Below are positions 18,237-27,691 of a DNA stretch of 64,000 nt, piece by piece. Below the pieces are notes generated by a model. The model was not told the DNA's origin. It saw only the letters and a program-made list of their open reading frames with translations, and made no database searches. Source of the stretch: Amnibacterium sp. CER49 (GTDB taxonomy: Bacteria > Actinomycetota > Actinomycetes > Actinomycetales > Microbacteriaceae); the NCBI RefSeq assembly GCF_029846255.1, contig NZ_JARVWQ010000001.1, forward strand, positions 992,001-1,056,000. The letters are read 5' to 3'. The first letter of the stretch is position 1. Every line of letters begins with the position of its first letter. The translations under genes were made by a program, and so were the position numbers.

Positions 18237-19352
18237 TCAGACCCCGTACTCCGCCGCGAGGCGCGCCCCGGCCTGCTCGAGGAACCGCGCCGGCGACCCG
18301 ATCGCGGCCGAGGCGGAGCCCGCGAGGTCGGCGAGCGCCACGGCGGCGCGCCAGCCGTCCGTCGGCGCATCGATCGATCCCGCGACGAGCAGCGGCGCGA
18401 CGCCGGCCGCGAGCGCGAGCAGTCGCACCCGCTCCGGCGCCTTGCCCGCCGTCGTCTGCCGGTCGTAGCGCCCCTCCCCCGTGACGACCGCGTCGGCGCC
18501 GACGAGCGCGCCGGGCAGCCCTACCCGGCGGGCCACCTCGGCCGCGCCGTCGACGATCGTCGCGCCCCAGGCCGCCGCCCCGAACGCGAGACCGCCGGCC
18601 GCGCCGGCGCCCGCCGCGCACGGATCGACCGGCAGCGCGCCGGCGAGCACCTCGGCGAGGCGTGCGAGGTTGCGCTCGAGCACCGGGAGGTCGACCGGCC
18701 CCGCGCCCTTCTGCGGCCCGAACACCGCGGCGGCGCCGTCGGGCCCGAGCAGCGGGTTCGTCACATCGGTGAGGATCCGGGCGCCGCGCACGGGAAGCGG
18801 CACGAGGCCGCGGACGTCGACGCGGTGCAGCACCGCCAGGCCCGCGTTGCCGGGCGGCACGGGCTCACCGGCCGCGTCGAGCAGCCGGGCACCGAGGGCC
18901 GTGAGGAACCCCGCGCCGCCGTCGTTGGAGGCGCTGCCGCCGACGGCGAGCAGCACCTCGTCGCTGCCGGCCTCGATCGCGGCCCGCACCGCGCGCCCGA
19001 AGCCGAGGGTGCTCGCCAGCGCGGCCCGGGCGGGGTCCGGCGGCCCGGACCGGTCGGCGAGGGCGAGCCCGCCGGCAGCGGCGAGCTCGACGAGCGCCGC
19101 CCCGTCCGGCAGCGCGAGCCAGGGCCCGGTCACGGTCCCTCCCGCAGGCCCCGGCACGTCGAGCAGGTGCCGCACCCCGCCCCCGGAGGCCTCGACCGCG
19201 TCGAGGGTGCCGTCGCCGCCGTCCGCCACGGGCAGCGGCACGAGCACGTCGGCCGGTCGCACCGATCGCCAGCCCGCGGCGAGCGCCTCGGCGGCCGCAG
19301 GGGCGCCGAGGGAGCCCTTGAACGCGTTCGGCGCGAGCACGACGGTCGCCAT
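18237..19352 (-). CDS. glxK: glycerate 2-kinase
   Basis: 371 aa. Phosphorylates D-glycerate with ATP to 2-phosphoglycerate, feeding glyoxylate or serine catabolites into glycolysis. Family motifs are all present: VLAPNAFKGSLGAPAAAEAL at the start, PVADGGDGTLDAV (about 43-56), LLAVGGSASNDGGAGFLTAL, ILTDVTNPLLGPDGAAAVFG and DAVVTGEGRYDRQTTAGKAP. The length is normal for GlxK/GarK. No tartronate-semialdehyde reductase or glyoxylate genes are in the window, so the source of glycerate is not shown. Confidence 0.93.
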   Translation of the reverse strand: MATVVLAPNAFKGSLGAPAAAEALAAGWRSVRPADVLVPLPVADGGDGTLDAVEASGGGVRHLLDVPGPAGGTVTGPWLALPDGAALVELAAAGGLALADRSGPPDPARAALASTLGFGRAVRAAIEAGSDEVLLAVGGSASNDGGAGFLTALGARLLDAAGEPVPPGNAGLAVLHRVDVRGLVPLPVRGARILTDVTNPLLGPDGAAAVFGPQKGAGPVDLPVLERNLARLAEVLAGALPVDPCAAGAGAAGGLAFGAAAWGATIVDGAAEVARRVGLPGALVGADAVVTGEGRYDRQTTAGKAPERVRLLALAAGVAPLLVAGSIDAPTDGWRAAVALADLAGSASAAIGSPARFLEQAGARLAAEYGV

Positions 19353-19396
19353 GGCAGGAGTCTGTCCCACCAGGGCGACCGTCGCCGCGCCGGGCG

Positions 19397-21502
19397 TCAG
19401 GCCGAGGTCGTGCTCGAGGAGGCGGCCGATGCGGAGGTGAGGTCGTAGACCGTCACCCCGCCGATCGTCGACGACGAGAAGTGCGCCTCGACCCAGGTCG
19501 CGATCCGCGCTGCGGCATCCGAGCCGCCGTTCGCGCTCCCGCCGCGCATGCCGGAGGCGATGAACCAGTGCACCTTCCCGGCGGCGACGTCGGCCTGGAA
19601 CCCGGCCAGCGTCGGCGACGGGTCGCTGCCGTTGAAGCCGCCGATCGGCATCACGGCCTCGCCGGAGGCGAGCTGGTAGGCGGCGGCGTTCTGCGAGCCG
19701 ATCGCGGCGGCCGCCCAGGTGTACCTGCCGGCGTCCTGCTGCAGCGCGGTGACGAGCGCGCTGCTCACCGTCGTGCTGCCACCGAGGAGACCACCGGCCG
19801 CGCCACCGGGCGCACCGCGGAAGCCGCCGTTGGTGCCGGCCTGGCCGCCGAACGCGGGCGGCTGCCCGGTCGGCCCGCCGAACGCCGGCGGCTGACCGCC
19901 GCCGAAGCCGTTCTGGCCGCGGAAGCCACCGCCCTGCGCGAAGGCTCGGCCGCCGGGACCGGCGGTGCCGCCGAAGCCGGTCGTGGTCGCCGGGCCCGCG
20001 GTGGGCAGCGAGCCGGTGTGCGCGGTGAAGGTGGTCTCGACGGCGTACGCAGCAGGCCCCGCGAGGCCCGCGACGAGCGCCGCGACCACGGCGACCGGCG
20101 CGAGCCGCGCAGCGACCGGGCCGATCACGAGCGCGACGGCGGCGACGATCCCCGCCACGGCGACGACGACCTTCAGCCACGGCAGGAATGACGGCGCGCC
20201 CGACAGCAGCACGAACGCCCAGGCCGCCGTCATGACGACGATCGCCGCCGCCGTGATGCGGGCCCGCAGCGCCGCGCGGCGCCGCCACAGCAGCCCCGCG
20301 CCGATGCCGACGAGGCCGCCGATGGCGGGCGCGAGCGCGACGGAGTAGTAGGGGTGGATGATGCCGGCGCCGAAGCTGAACGCGAGGCCGGTGACGAGCA
20401 GCGTGCCGCCGAGCAGCAGCACCGTGGCCCTGGCGGGATCGACGCGCGGGCGCCGCCACAGCACCACGAGCCCGACGACCAGTGCGGCGAGCGCGGCGGG
20501 CAGCAGCCAGCTGATCTGCGAGGCGAACTCGCTGCTGAGCAGTCGCAGCACGCCGGTCTGACCCCACATGCCACCGCCGGTGGTGCGGCCGCCCGCGCCA
20601 CCCGTGACGGAACCGGTCTCGTTGCCGGTGAGACGCCCCAAGCCGTTGTAGCCGAAGGTGAGCTCGAGGAAGTCGTTGGTCTGGGAGCCGCCGATGTAGG
20701 GCCGGGCGCTCGCGGGCACGAGCTCGACGATCGCAACCCACCAGCCGGCCGACACGACGAGGGCGCCGAGTGCGCCGAGCAGGTGCAGGAACCGCGTGCC
20801 GAGGCGTCGCGGCGACGCGAGCAGGAAGACGCCGGCGAGCACGGGCACGACGAGGAAGGCCTGCAGCTGCTTCGTGAGGAACCCGAAGCCGATCGCGACG
20901 CCCGCCCAGAGGATCCATCGGGCGCGACCGTCCTCGACGGCCCGCAGGGTGAGGTAGGTGGCGAGGGTGACGAGCAGCACGAGCAGCGCGTCGGGGTTGT
21001 TGAAGCGGAACATGAGCACGGCGACAGGGGTGAGCGCGGTCGCGGCGCCGGCGACGAGCCCGGCGCCCGGGCCGAACGAGCGCCGGACGATCGCGACGAC
21101 GAGCGCGACGGTGAGCACCCCCATCAGTGCCTGCGGCAGCAGGATGCTCCACGGGCTGAGGCCGAAGACGCGGACGGACAGCTCCATGACCCAGAGCGAT
21201 GCGGGCGGCTTGTCGACGGTGATCGAGTTCCCCGCGTCGGACGAGCCGTAGAGGAAGGCCTCCCAGCTCGAGGAGCCGGCCTGCACGGCCGCTGAGTAGA
21301 AGGCGTTCGCCCAGCCGCTCGCGGCGAGATCCCAGACGTCCAGGACGGCGGTGACGGCGAGCAGGCCGAGGAGGCCCGGGCGCACCCAGGCGGCGTCGGT
21401 CCCCCGGCCGCGCCAGAGGTCGCGGGGCAGGGCGCGGAGGCGCGCGCCGATCGCGACCGGGCGGCGGGCGGGGGCGGTGGTCGTGGTCGAGGTCGTGGTC
21501 AC
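19397..21502 (-). CDS. GT39-type membrane glycosyltransferase (YkcB/ArnT-like)
   Basis: 701 aa from GTG, 1 nt after the upstream stop. About 11-12 transmembrane helices (about 45-440) include the first luminal loop with SSWEAFLYGSSDAGNSITVD and KPPASLW, typical of polyprenyl-phosphate sugar:acceptor transferases. Residues ~480-560 are a Gly/Phe/Gln/Pro-rich low-complexity stretch with repeats of QPPAFGG and GxFRG. A globular extracytoplasmic domain ends the protein (MPIGGFNGSDPSPTLAGFQ, then VHWFIASGM). Together with the GT2-GtrA gene upstream this is the YkcC-YkcB arrangement: one enzyme charges undecaprenyl phosphate and the other transfers the sugar outside the membrane. Confidence 0.88.
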   Translation of the reverse strand: MTTTSTTTTAPARRPVAIGARLRALPRDLWRGRGTDAAWVRPGLLGLLAVTAVLDVWDLAASGWANAFYSAAVQAGSSSWEAFLYGSSDAGNSITVDKPPASLWVMELSVRVFGLSPWSILLPQALMGVLTVALVVAIVRRSFGPGAGLVAGAATALTPVAVLMFRFNNPDALLVLLVTLATYLTLRAVEDGRARWILWAGVAIGFGFLTKQLQAFLVVPVLAGVFLLASPRRLGTRFLHLLGALGALVVSAGWWVAIVELVPASARPYIGGSQTNDFLELTFGYNGLGRLTGNETGSVTGGAGGRTTGGGMWGQTGVLRLLSSEFASQISWLLPAALAALVVGLVVLWRRPRVDPARATVLLLGGTLLVTGLAFSFGAGIIHPYYSVALAPAIGGLVGIGAGLLWRRRAALRARITAAAIVVMTAAWAFVLLSGAPSFLPWLKVVVAVAGIVAAVALVIGPVAARLAPVAVVAALVAGLAGPAAYAVETTFTAHTGSLPTAGPATTTGFGGTAGPGGRAFAQGGGFRGQNGFGGGQPPAFGGPTGQPPAFGGQAGTNGGFRGAPGGAAGGLLGGSTTVSSALVTALQQDAGRYTWAAAAIGSQNAAAYQLASGEAVMPIGGFNGSDPSPTLAGFQADVAAGKVHWFIASGMRGGSANGGSDAAARIATWVEAHFSSSTIGGVTVYDLTSASAASSSTTSA

Positions 21503-21503
21503 G

Positions 21504-22763
21504 TCAGGCGATCTCCATGTTCGGGGTCCGGTCGGCGGGCTCGGCCGCCTGGGCAGGGGTCTGGCGCTCCTCGGGCGCCGCTCGGCGGGCGCGGAAGACC
21601 CAGCCGCGGAGCAGCACGAAGCGGAGCAGGGTGGCGACGAGGTTCGCGGCGGTGAGCACGACGATCTCCTCGGCGGGGGACGCGTGCGGGACGCCGGCGT
21701 GCAGCGCCACGAGCGAGCCCGCGGTGATGCACCAGGCGAGGCCGAGGACGAGCAGGCCCTGCAGCTGGTGGCGCACGGCGCCGACGCGCCCGGTGACGTC
21801 GAAGGTGAACGAGCGGTTCGTCGCCGTGTTGGCGAGGGCGGTGGCGAGCAGGGCGAGCAGGTTCGCGGCCTGCTGGCCGAGCAGCGGCCGCAGCAGCAGG
21901 TAGAGCAGCGCGTAGGCGAGGGTCGAGAGCACCCCGACCACGGCGAACCGCACGACCTGGGTGCGGAAGCGAGGTGGTGCCGTGCCGCCGATCGGCCCGC
22001 GGCCGAGCTCGGCCGCGATCGCGTCGACGGGGAGGCGGTTGCGCCCCAGGTCGAGCAGCAGCCGTCCGATGCCGCGGAGGTCGTCGCGGGCGGTGCGGAC
22101 GAGGTCGACGCGGCTGTCGGGGTCGTCGACCCAGTCGACCGGCACCTCGTGGATGCGCAGGGAGCAGCGCTCGGCGAGCACGAGCAGCTCGGTGTCGAAG
22201 AACCAGGAGTCGTCGCGCACGAGCGGCAGCAGCCGCTGGGCGGCGGTGCGGGTGATCGCCTTGAAGCCGCACTGCGCGTCGCTGAACGACGCCCCGAGCA
22301 CCGCGCGGAGGAGCGTGTTGTAGGACCGCGAGACGAGCTCGCGCTTCGGTCCGCGCACGACGCGGCTCGTGCGGGTGAGCCGGCTGCCGATCGCGAGGTC
22401 CGAGTGGCCGGACAGCAGCGGCGCGACGAGCGGCGCGAGCCCGGCGAGATCGGTCGAGAGGTCGACGTCGCAGTACGCGAGCACCCGCGCCTCGGACGCG
22501 CTCCAGGCGGCCCGGAGGGCGAGGCCGCGGCCCTTCCGCTCGAGGTGGAGCACCTGCACGTCGGGCAGCGACGAGGCGAGGCCGAGCGCGACCTCGAGGG
22601 TGCCGTCGGTGCTCGCGTTGTCGGCGATCGTGATGCGCCAGGGGACGGGCATGTGCGTGCTGAGGTGGTCGTGGAGGCGCCAGATGCTCCGCTGCAGCAC
22701 GTGCGCCTCGTTGAGCACCGGGACGACGATCTCGACCTCGGGCGACCCGAACGGCTCTTCCAT
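21504..22763 (-). CDS. GT2 dolichyl-phosphate-sugar synthase-like protein fused to GtrA domain (YkcC-like)
   Basis: 419 aa. The N-terminal GT2 domain (about 8-240) shows EIVVPVLNEAHVL, IADNASTDGT and the metal site YCDVDLSTDL, then GSRLTR and DAQCGFKAITR as in DPM-synthase relatives. Residues ~265-395 form four GtrA-type helices (VVRFAVVGVLSTLAYALLYL, NTATNRSFTF). It probably makes an undecaprenyl-phosphate sugar at the inner face and helps flip it for the GT39 enzyme encoded 1 nt downstream. The coupling TGA-C-GTG suggests a stoichiometric pair. Confidence 0.9.
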   Translation of the reverse strand: MEEPFGSPEVEIVVPVLNEAHVLQRSIWRLHDHLSTHMPVPWRITIADNASTDGTLEVALGLASSLPDVQVLHLERKGRGLALRAAWSASEARVLAYCDVDLSTDLAGLAPLVAPLLSGHSDLAIGSRLTRTSRVVRGPKRELVSRSYNTLLRAVLGASFSDAQCGFKAITRTAAQRLLPLVRDDSWFFDTELLVLAERCSLRIHEVPVDWVDDPDSRVDLVRTARDDLRGIGRLLLDLGRNRLPVDAIAAELGRGPIGGTAPPRFRTQVVRFAVVGVLSTLAYALLYLLLRPLLGQQAANLLALLATALANTATNRSFTFDVTGRVGAVRHQLQGLLVLGLAWCITAGSLVALHAGVPHASPAEEIVVLTAANLVATLLRFVLLRGWVFRARRAAPEERQTPAQAAEPADRTPNMEIA

Positions 22764-22836
22764 GACGGAGGAGCGTGGGCGGGGCCGCTATGCCGTCCCT
22801 ATGACCGCTCGATGAGCGGGAGAGGTCTTCCGGGGC

Positions 22837-24705
22837 TCAGGCCGGCTGCGGCTCGTCGAGCTCGGCCGACTGCTCCGCGGCGAGTGCGGCGTAAAGGCCT
22901 CCGAGCGCGAGCAGCTGCGCGTGCGTGCCGCGCTCGACGACGCGGCCGGCGTCGACGACGAGGATCTCGTCGGCGTGCACGATCGTCGACAGCCGGTGCG
23001 CGATCGCGATCGTGGTGCGCCCGCTGGCCGCGGCGTCGAGCGCCTCCTGCACGATGCGTTCCGAGACCGAGTCGAGGGCGCTCGTCGCCTCGTCGAGCAG
23101 CACGACCGCCGGGTCCTTCAGCAGCACCCGCGCGATGGCGATGCGCTGCTTCTCGCCCCCGGACAGCCGGTACCCCCGCTCCCCCACGACGGTGTCGTAC
23201 CCGTCGGGGAAGCGGGCGATCGTCTCGTGGATGTTCGCCGCCCGCGCCGCCGCGCGGATCTCGTCGTCGGAGGCGTCCGCCTTCGCGTACCGGAGGTTGT
23301 CGCGGATGGTGGCGTGGAACAGGTACGTCTCCTGGCTGACGACACCGATGTGCTCGAGCAGCGACTCCTGCCGCAGCCGCTTCACGTCGACGCCCGCGAA
23401 GCGCACCTCACCCGCCGTCGCGTCGTAGAGGCGCGGCACGAGGTAGCCGATCGTGGTCTTGCCGGCGCCGGAGGGGCCGACGAGTGCGATGAATCGCCCG
23501 GGCTCGACCGTGAACGAGACGTCGTCGAGGATCCGCACCGGCTGCTCCCCCGCTCGCGACGGCGGGTACTCGAAGCCGACGTGGACGAGCTCGACCCGAC
23601 CGAGCCGGTCGTCGCGCGGCACGTCCAGGGCGCCCTCCGCGTCGGCGATCGCGGGCACGAGGTCGAGGTACTCGAAGATCCGCGCGAACAGCGCCGACGA
23701 GGTCTGCAGGTCGAGGGCGACGCGGAGCAGCCCGAGCAGCGGGAACGTGAGCCGGGACTGCACCGTCGTGAAGGCGACGATCGTGCCGGCCGTGATCACG
23801 GCGCCGTTCGTGAGCAGCACGCCGGACACCAGGTAGACGAGTGCGGGCACCACGAGGAAGAACACCTGCACGACGGCGAAGAAGCCCTGCCCGGTCATCT
23901 GCTCGCGCACCTGCAGCCGCAGCTGCCGCTCGCTCTCGCTCGCGTACCGCGCGGTCTCGCTCGCCTGCCGCGAGAACGCCTTCGCGAGCAGGATGCCGGA
24001 GACCGAGAGCGCCTCCTGCGTGATCGCGGTCAGCTCGGACAGCGACTCCTGCGTGGCCGTGGCGATCCGGGCCCGCCGCTGGCCGACGCGGCGCTGCACG
24101 ACGACGAGCAGCGGGATCAGCACGACCGCGATGAGCGTGAGCTGCCAGCTGAGCAGGGTCATCGCGACGAACGCGGCGATCACGGTGACGGTGTTGCCGA
24201 CGACGCTCGAGACCGTGTTCGAGAGCACGTTCGAGACGCCGCCGACGTCGTTCGCGAGACGGGACTGGATGACGCCCGTGCGGGTGCGGGTGAAGAAGCC
24301 GAGCTCCATCTGCTGCAGCCGCGAGAACAACCGGGTGCGCAGGTCCGCCGTGACGCCGTTGCCGACCGTCGCGGTGAGGTACGTCTGCCAGACGCCGAGC
24401 CCCTGCGAGACGGCCCACACGAGCACGATGCCGCCGACGATGGCGGCGAGCCGCGGCAGGTCGGGGTGGCCGGAGCGCGGGAACAGGCCGTCGTCGAACG
24501 CCCGCTGCGTCAGCAGCGGCGGCACGACCGTCAGCGCGGCCGTGATGAGCACGAGCGTGATCGTGACCGCGAGTCGCCCCCGGTAGGGCTGGAACAGCGT
24601 GACGATCCGCTGCCGCAGATCGGGGATGCGGGGCGCGGACGCGTTCTCGGCGCGCTGCGCGGAGGCGTCGCGCGAGCCCGTTCCCCGGTGCGGACCGCGC
24701 GTCAT
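22837..24705 (-). CDS. ABC exporter, fused permease-ATPase
   Basis: 622 aa from ATG; a GTG two codons upstream is an alternative and no strong RBS is present. A six-helix exporter domain (about 45-350, from RLAVTITLVLITAALTVVPP) is fused to a nucleotide-binding domain with Walker A GPSGAGKTTIG, signature LSGGEKQR, Walker B VVLLDEATSALD and H-loop AIAHRLSTI. It is a half-transporter that would dimerise. The substrate is not indicated. It shares a strand with the YkcC/B pair 73 bp downstream but need not be functionally linked. Confidence 0.9.
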   Translation of the reverse strand: MTRGPHRGTGSRDASAQRAENASAPRIPDLRQRIVTLFQPYRGRLAVTITLVLITAALTVVPPLLTQRAFDDGLFPRSGHPDLPRLAAIVGGIVLVWAVSQGLGVWQTYLTATVGNGVTADLRTRLFSRLQQMELGFFTRTRTGVIQSRLANDVGGVSNVLSNTVSSVVGNTVTVIAAFVAMTLLSWQLTLIAVVLIPLLVVVQRRVGQRRARIATATQESLSELTAITQEALSVSGILLAKAFSRQASETARYASESERQLRLQVREQMTGQGFFAVVQVFFLVVPALVYLVSGVLLTNGAVITAGTIVAFTTVQSRLTFPLLGLLRVALDLQTSSALFARIFEYLDLVPAIADAEGALDVPRDDRLGRVELVHVGFEYPPSRAGEQPVRILDDVSFTVEPGRFIALVGPSGAGKTTIGYLVPRLYDATAGEVRFAGVDVKRLRQESLLEHIGVVSQETYLFHATIRDNLRYAKADASDDEIRAAARAANIHETIARFPDGYDTVVGERGYRLSGGEKQRIAIARVLLKDPAVVLLDEATSALDSVSERIVQEALDAAASGRTTIAIAHRLSTIVHADEILVVDAGRVVERGTHAQLLALGGLYAALAAEQSAELDEPQPA

Positions 24706-24767
24706 GCTCACGGCAGCAGCGTAGGTCGGGTTCCGGGCCCGTCGTGCCCCCGCGGGGGGCACCGAAC

Positions 24768-24780
24768 TACGCTGCGGCTC
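24768..24780 (+). promoter_or_regulatory. -10 element of a probable leaderless promoter
   Basis: TACGCT at 24768-24773 is followed by 7 nt and GTG at 24781. The surrounding CTACGCTGCGGC is identical to that before the gene at 17612. No Shine-Dalgarno sequence is present. Confidence 0.45.
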
Positions 24781-25641
24781 GTGGGCGACGACGACGTGGC
24801 GCGGCGGATCGCGGCCGCCGGGCTCGACCACGCCGTCTTCCGCTCCCGCTTCGCCGCGGCGTACGCCGGCACGCCCGAGGCCGCCGCGGCGGCGCTCGAG
24901 CGGTTCGTCGCCGGCGGCGGCGACCATGCCGCGAAGGCCACGCTCTACGGCCGGGGCGCCGACGACGACGCCCGGCGGCGCGCTGCCGAGGCGCTGGACG
25001 CGGCGCACGCCGAGCGGCGGCGCGTGCAGGAGGCCGTCGACGCCGCCCTCGCCGCGGTGCCCGCTGGACGGGCGGCGCGGTCGGGCGCCGAGCCCGAGCC
25101 CGAGCCGTCGGAGCCGGAGGCGTGGGGGCCGGAGGCCGAGGCCGCGCCGGCGCCGCGGGATCGCCGACGCGTCCCGGTCGTCGCCGCGGTCGCGGCGGCG
25201 GTCGTGCTCCTGCCCGCGGCCTACCTCGCCGGAGCCGGCATCCGGGGCACGGCGGCGCCCGCGCCGACGCCGAGCCTCACCGAGCTGCCGGCAGCGCTCA
25301 TGCTGAACGGCCTCGCGGAGCAGGACCGCGTCACCTACGCGTCCCCGGGCGACCCCCGCGCGGCCTCGTTCACCGCGGGGCCGCTCCTCGGCGGCTACTC
25401 GGTGCGGGCGGCCTGCCTCGCGATGCAGCGCCGACCGCGGACGGTGCCGTCGGCGACGGTGCAGCTGCTCGACCCGACCGGCCGGCTCATCGCCTCCTGG
25501 GCCCTGCGCTGCGACGGGCAGGAGCACCGCGTCCCCGCGCTGCCGCCCGCGGAGTTCACCCGCCACGTGCAGATCGTGCTGGACTTCGACGACACCCTGG
25601 TTCGGACCGCCTCGGCGGCCCTGCAGCCGAACCTCACCTGA
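24781..25641 (+). CDS. single-span membrane protein of unknown family, paralogue A
   Basis: 286 aa from GTG. The cytosolic helical N-terminus (about 1-95) contains HAAKATLYGRGADDDARRRA and a long Ala/Arg helix. An acidic Glu/Pro linker precedes one transmembrane helix (VPVVAAVAAAVVLLPAAYLA, about 138-158), then a Thr/Pro-rich stalk and an extracytoplasmic strand-rich domain (YSVRAACLAMQRRPRTVP, ALRCDGQEHRVPAL). It matches the gene at 27692-28501 in layout and in the motif A-x-A-x-LY-x-RGA followed by the helix ending EAxxxAL, so the two are paralogues. The function is unknown. Confidence 0.68.
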   Translation: MGDDDVARRIAAAGLDHAVFRSRFAAAYAGTPEAAAAALERFVAGGGDHAAKATLYGRGADDDARRRAAEALDAAHAERRRVQEAVDAALAAVPAGRAARSGAEPEPEPSEPEAWGPEAEAAPAPRDRRRVPVVAAVAAAVVLLPAAYLAGAGIRGTAAPAPTPSLTELPAALMLNGLAEQDRVTYASPGDPRAASFTAGPLLGGYSVRAACLAMQRRPRTVPSATVQLLDPTGRLIASWALRCDGQEHRVPALPPAEFTRHVQIVLDFDDTLVRTASAALQPNLT

Positions 25642-25704
25642 GGCCGCCCATGCCGGTCACGGCATAGAAGCGGTCCGGGCGCGGAATCGGAGGGCGACGG
25701 GAGC

Positions 25705-27345
25705 TCAGGCGGGGTCGCGCAGCCAGGCGGTCGCGTCGGCCGGCAGCACGCGGTCGTCGCCCACCGGCTGCGAGGCGAGCAGGATCTCGCCCTCCGGCAG
25801 GGCGGCCGACTCGCCGAAGGTCGTGACCGAGCGCCAGCCGCCGTCGCGGACGACCTCGATCACGGCCGGGCGGTCGTCGACGAATCGCACCCCCTCGCCC
25901 TCGAGCAGCGTCGCGCGCAGCGCGAGCGCCCGCCGGTAGAGCGCGAGCGTCGAACCGGGATCGCGCTCCTCGGCCTCCACGGCGAAGTCGGCGAACCACG
26001 TGGGCTGCGGCAGGTGGCTGCCGCCCTGACCGAACCCGAAGGACGGCCCCGACGTCGTCCACGGCAGCGGCACCCGAGCCCCGTCGCGCCCCTTCTCGGT
26101 GTGCGCGCTGCGCTCCCAGATCGGGTCCTCGAGCGCCTCGACGGGCAGGTCGGCGACCTCGGGCAGCCCGAGCTCCTCGCCCTGGTAGAGGTAGGCGGCG
26201 CCGGGCAGCGCGAGCAGCAGCAGGGTGCCGGCGAGCGCGCGCCGGAGCCCGAGCGCGAGATCGCACGCCGGCTCCGTCCCGTCGGTGAGCAACCAGGCGT
26301 TCAGGTCGGTGCCGTCGGGCAGGCCGAACCGGCTCGCGTGCCGGACGATGTCGTGGTTCGACAGCACCCAGGTCGACGAGGCGCCCGCCTCGCGGGCGCG
26401 GTCGAGCGCGGTCTGGATCGTCGAGCGGAACGCGGGCGCCGACCAGGGCTCGAGCACGAGGTCGAACTCGAAGGCCTGACCGAGCTCGTCCGGCCGGGCG
26501 TAGAGCGGCAGGCGCGCCGGGGGCGCCCATGCCTCGGCGACGGCGGAGCGCGGCGGGTCGTACTCGTTCATCACGCGGCGCCAGCCGCGGAAGATCTCAT
26601 GCACCTCGTCGCGGTCGAACAGCGGGTCCGTGCCGTCGACGGCCACGACGTCGCGGTGGATCCGCGGGTAGCTCCTGAACGGCTCGGAGAGGTCCTTCGC
26701 GAGCGCGTGGGCGACGTCGACCCGGAACCCGTCGACGCCCCGGTCGGACCAGAACCGCAGCACGTCGTGGAACTCCTCGCGCACCTCCGGGTTGCTCCAG
26801 TCGAAGTCGGGCTGCTCCGGGGCGAAGAGGTGCAGGTACCACTGGCCGTCGGGCACCCGCGTCCACGCGGGTCCGCCGAAGTGGCTCACCCAGTCCGAGG
26901 GCGGCAGCTCCCCGTGCTCCCCCGCGCCGTCGCGGAACACGTAGCGCGCGCGCTCAGGCGAGCCGGGCGCGGCGGCGAGCGCCGCCCGGAACCAGGCGTG
27001 ACCCGAGCCCGAGTGGTTGGGGACGATGTCGACGACGATCCGGATGCCCTCCGCGTGCAGGGCTGCGACGAGCGCGTCGAACTGCCCGAGCGTGCCGATG
27101 CGGGGGTCGACGTCGCGGTAGTCGTCGACGTCGTAGCCGCCGTCCGCGAGCGCCGACGGGTAGAAGGGGCTGAGCCAGACGGCGTCGATGCCGAGCGCGG
27201 CGAGGTACGGCACCCGGTCGAGCAGGCCCGCGAGGTCGCCGATGCCGTCGCCGTTCCCGTCGGCGAAGCTGCGCGGGTACACCTGGTAGACGACGGCGGT
27301 GCGCCACCAGTCGGGGTCGGTCAGGTCGCGTCCGCGGTCGGTCAC
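25705..27345 (-). CDS. GH13 alpha-glucosidase / oligo-1,6-glucosidase
   Basis: 546 aa from GTG. A (beta/alpha)8 GH13 enzyme: [20 protein letters not shown] at the start, region I DIVPNHSG, nucleophile region [10 protein letters not shown], acid/base region AVAEAWAPP and region [12 protein letters not shown]. All three catalytic carboxylates are present. Residues after ~480 form the C-terminal beta domain. Such cytosolic enzymes split maltose, isomaltose, sucrose or short alpha-glucans taken up by ABC importers. The carbohydrate ABC operon 2 kb away and the GH15 enzyme at 37 kb fit an alpha-glucoside use pathway. No signal peptide. Confidence 0.93.
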   Translation of the reverse strand: MTDRGRDLTDPDWWRTAVVYQVYPRSFADGNGDGIGDLAGLLDRVPYLAALGIDAVWLSPFYPSALADGGYDVDDYRDVDPRIGTLGQFDALVAALHAEGIRIVVDIVPNHSGSGHAWFRAALAAAPGSPERARYVFRDGAGEHGELPPSDWVSHFGGPAWTRVPDGQWYLHLFAPEQPDFDWSNPEVREEFHDVLRFWSDRGVDGFRVDVAHALAKDLSEPFRSYPRIHRDVVAVDGTDPLFDRDEVHEIFRGWRRVMNEYDPPRSAVAEAWAPPARLPLYARPDELGQAFEFDLVLEPWSAPAFRSTIQTALDRAREAGASSTWVLSNHDIVRHASRFGLPDGTDLNAWLLTDGTEPACDLALGLRRALAGTLLLLALPGAAYLYQGEELGLPEVADLPVEALEDPIWERSAHTEKGRDGARVPLPWTTSGPSFGFGQGGSHLPQPTWFADFAVEAEERDPGSTLALYRRALALRATLLEGEGVRFVDDRPAVIEVVRDGGWRSVTTFGESAALPEGEILLASQPVGDDRVLPADATAWLRDPA

Positions 27346-27409
27346 GACCGAGAAGCGTAGGGGAACGCCGGGAACCCGCCCGATGCGCTCGAGCCGGGCG
27401 AGGAACGGC

Positions 27410-27637
27410 TCAGGAGATGCCGGTCCCGAACGTGATGATGCTCGACACGACGCCCAGCTCGACGAGCCTCAGCGTCGCCGACGTCCCGGGGTCGGGCACC
27501 ACCTGCGCCGCGGTGGCGCCGCGAGTGCCGTTCGTCTGATCGAACAGCGGGGTGGTGTCGAGGTGCACCCAGGGGCGCTGGGCGCGCTGCCGTCTGGTCA
27601 TGGCGGGCCCAACGAACAGGAAGCCCGATCTCATCCC
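27410..27637 (-). CDS. small protein with FDQTNGT motif
   Basis: 75 aa from ATG 27637, preceded by CGGGCGGGG; the ATG at 27601 is an alternative. The sequence MTRRQRAQRPWVHLDTTP is followed by LFDQTNGT and then VPDPGTSATLRLVELGVVSS. The FDQTNGT motif recurs in the minus-strand ORF at 28509, encoded with different third positions, which argues that both are translated. It could be an intact small protein or the surviving 3' part of a longer relative of that ORF. The start is 54 bp from the divergent gene at 27692. The function is unknown. Confidence 0.5.
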   Translation of the reverse strand, partial: GMRSGFLFVGPAMTRRQRAQRPWVHLDTTPLFDQTNGTRGATAAQVVPDPGTSATLRLVELGVVSSIITFGTGIS

Positions 27638-27691
27638 CGCCCGGAGCGCGAGGGGTACGACGCGCGCGCACTCTGATGCACGATTGCGGCC

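Noticed and set aside
18237-21152. A 971-codon minus-strand frame joining glycerate kinase to sequence under the GT39 gene
   Set aside because: Only the part from 19352 down is glycerate kinase. The upstream extension is an out-of-frame reading of the GT39 gene.
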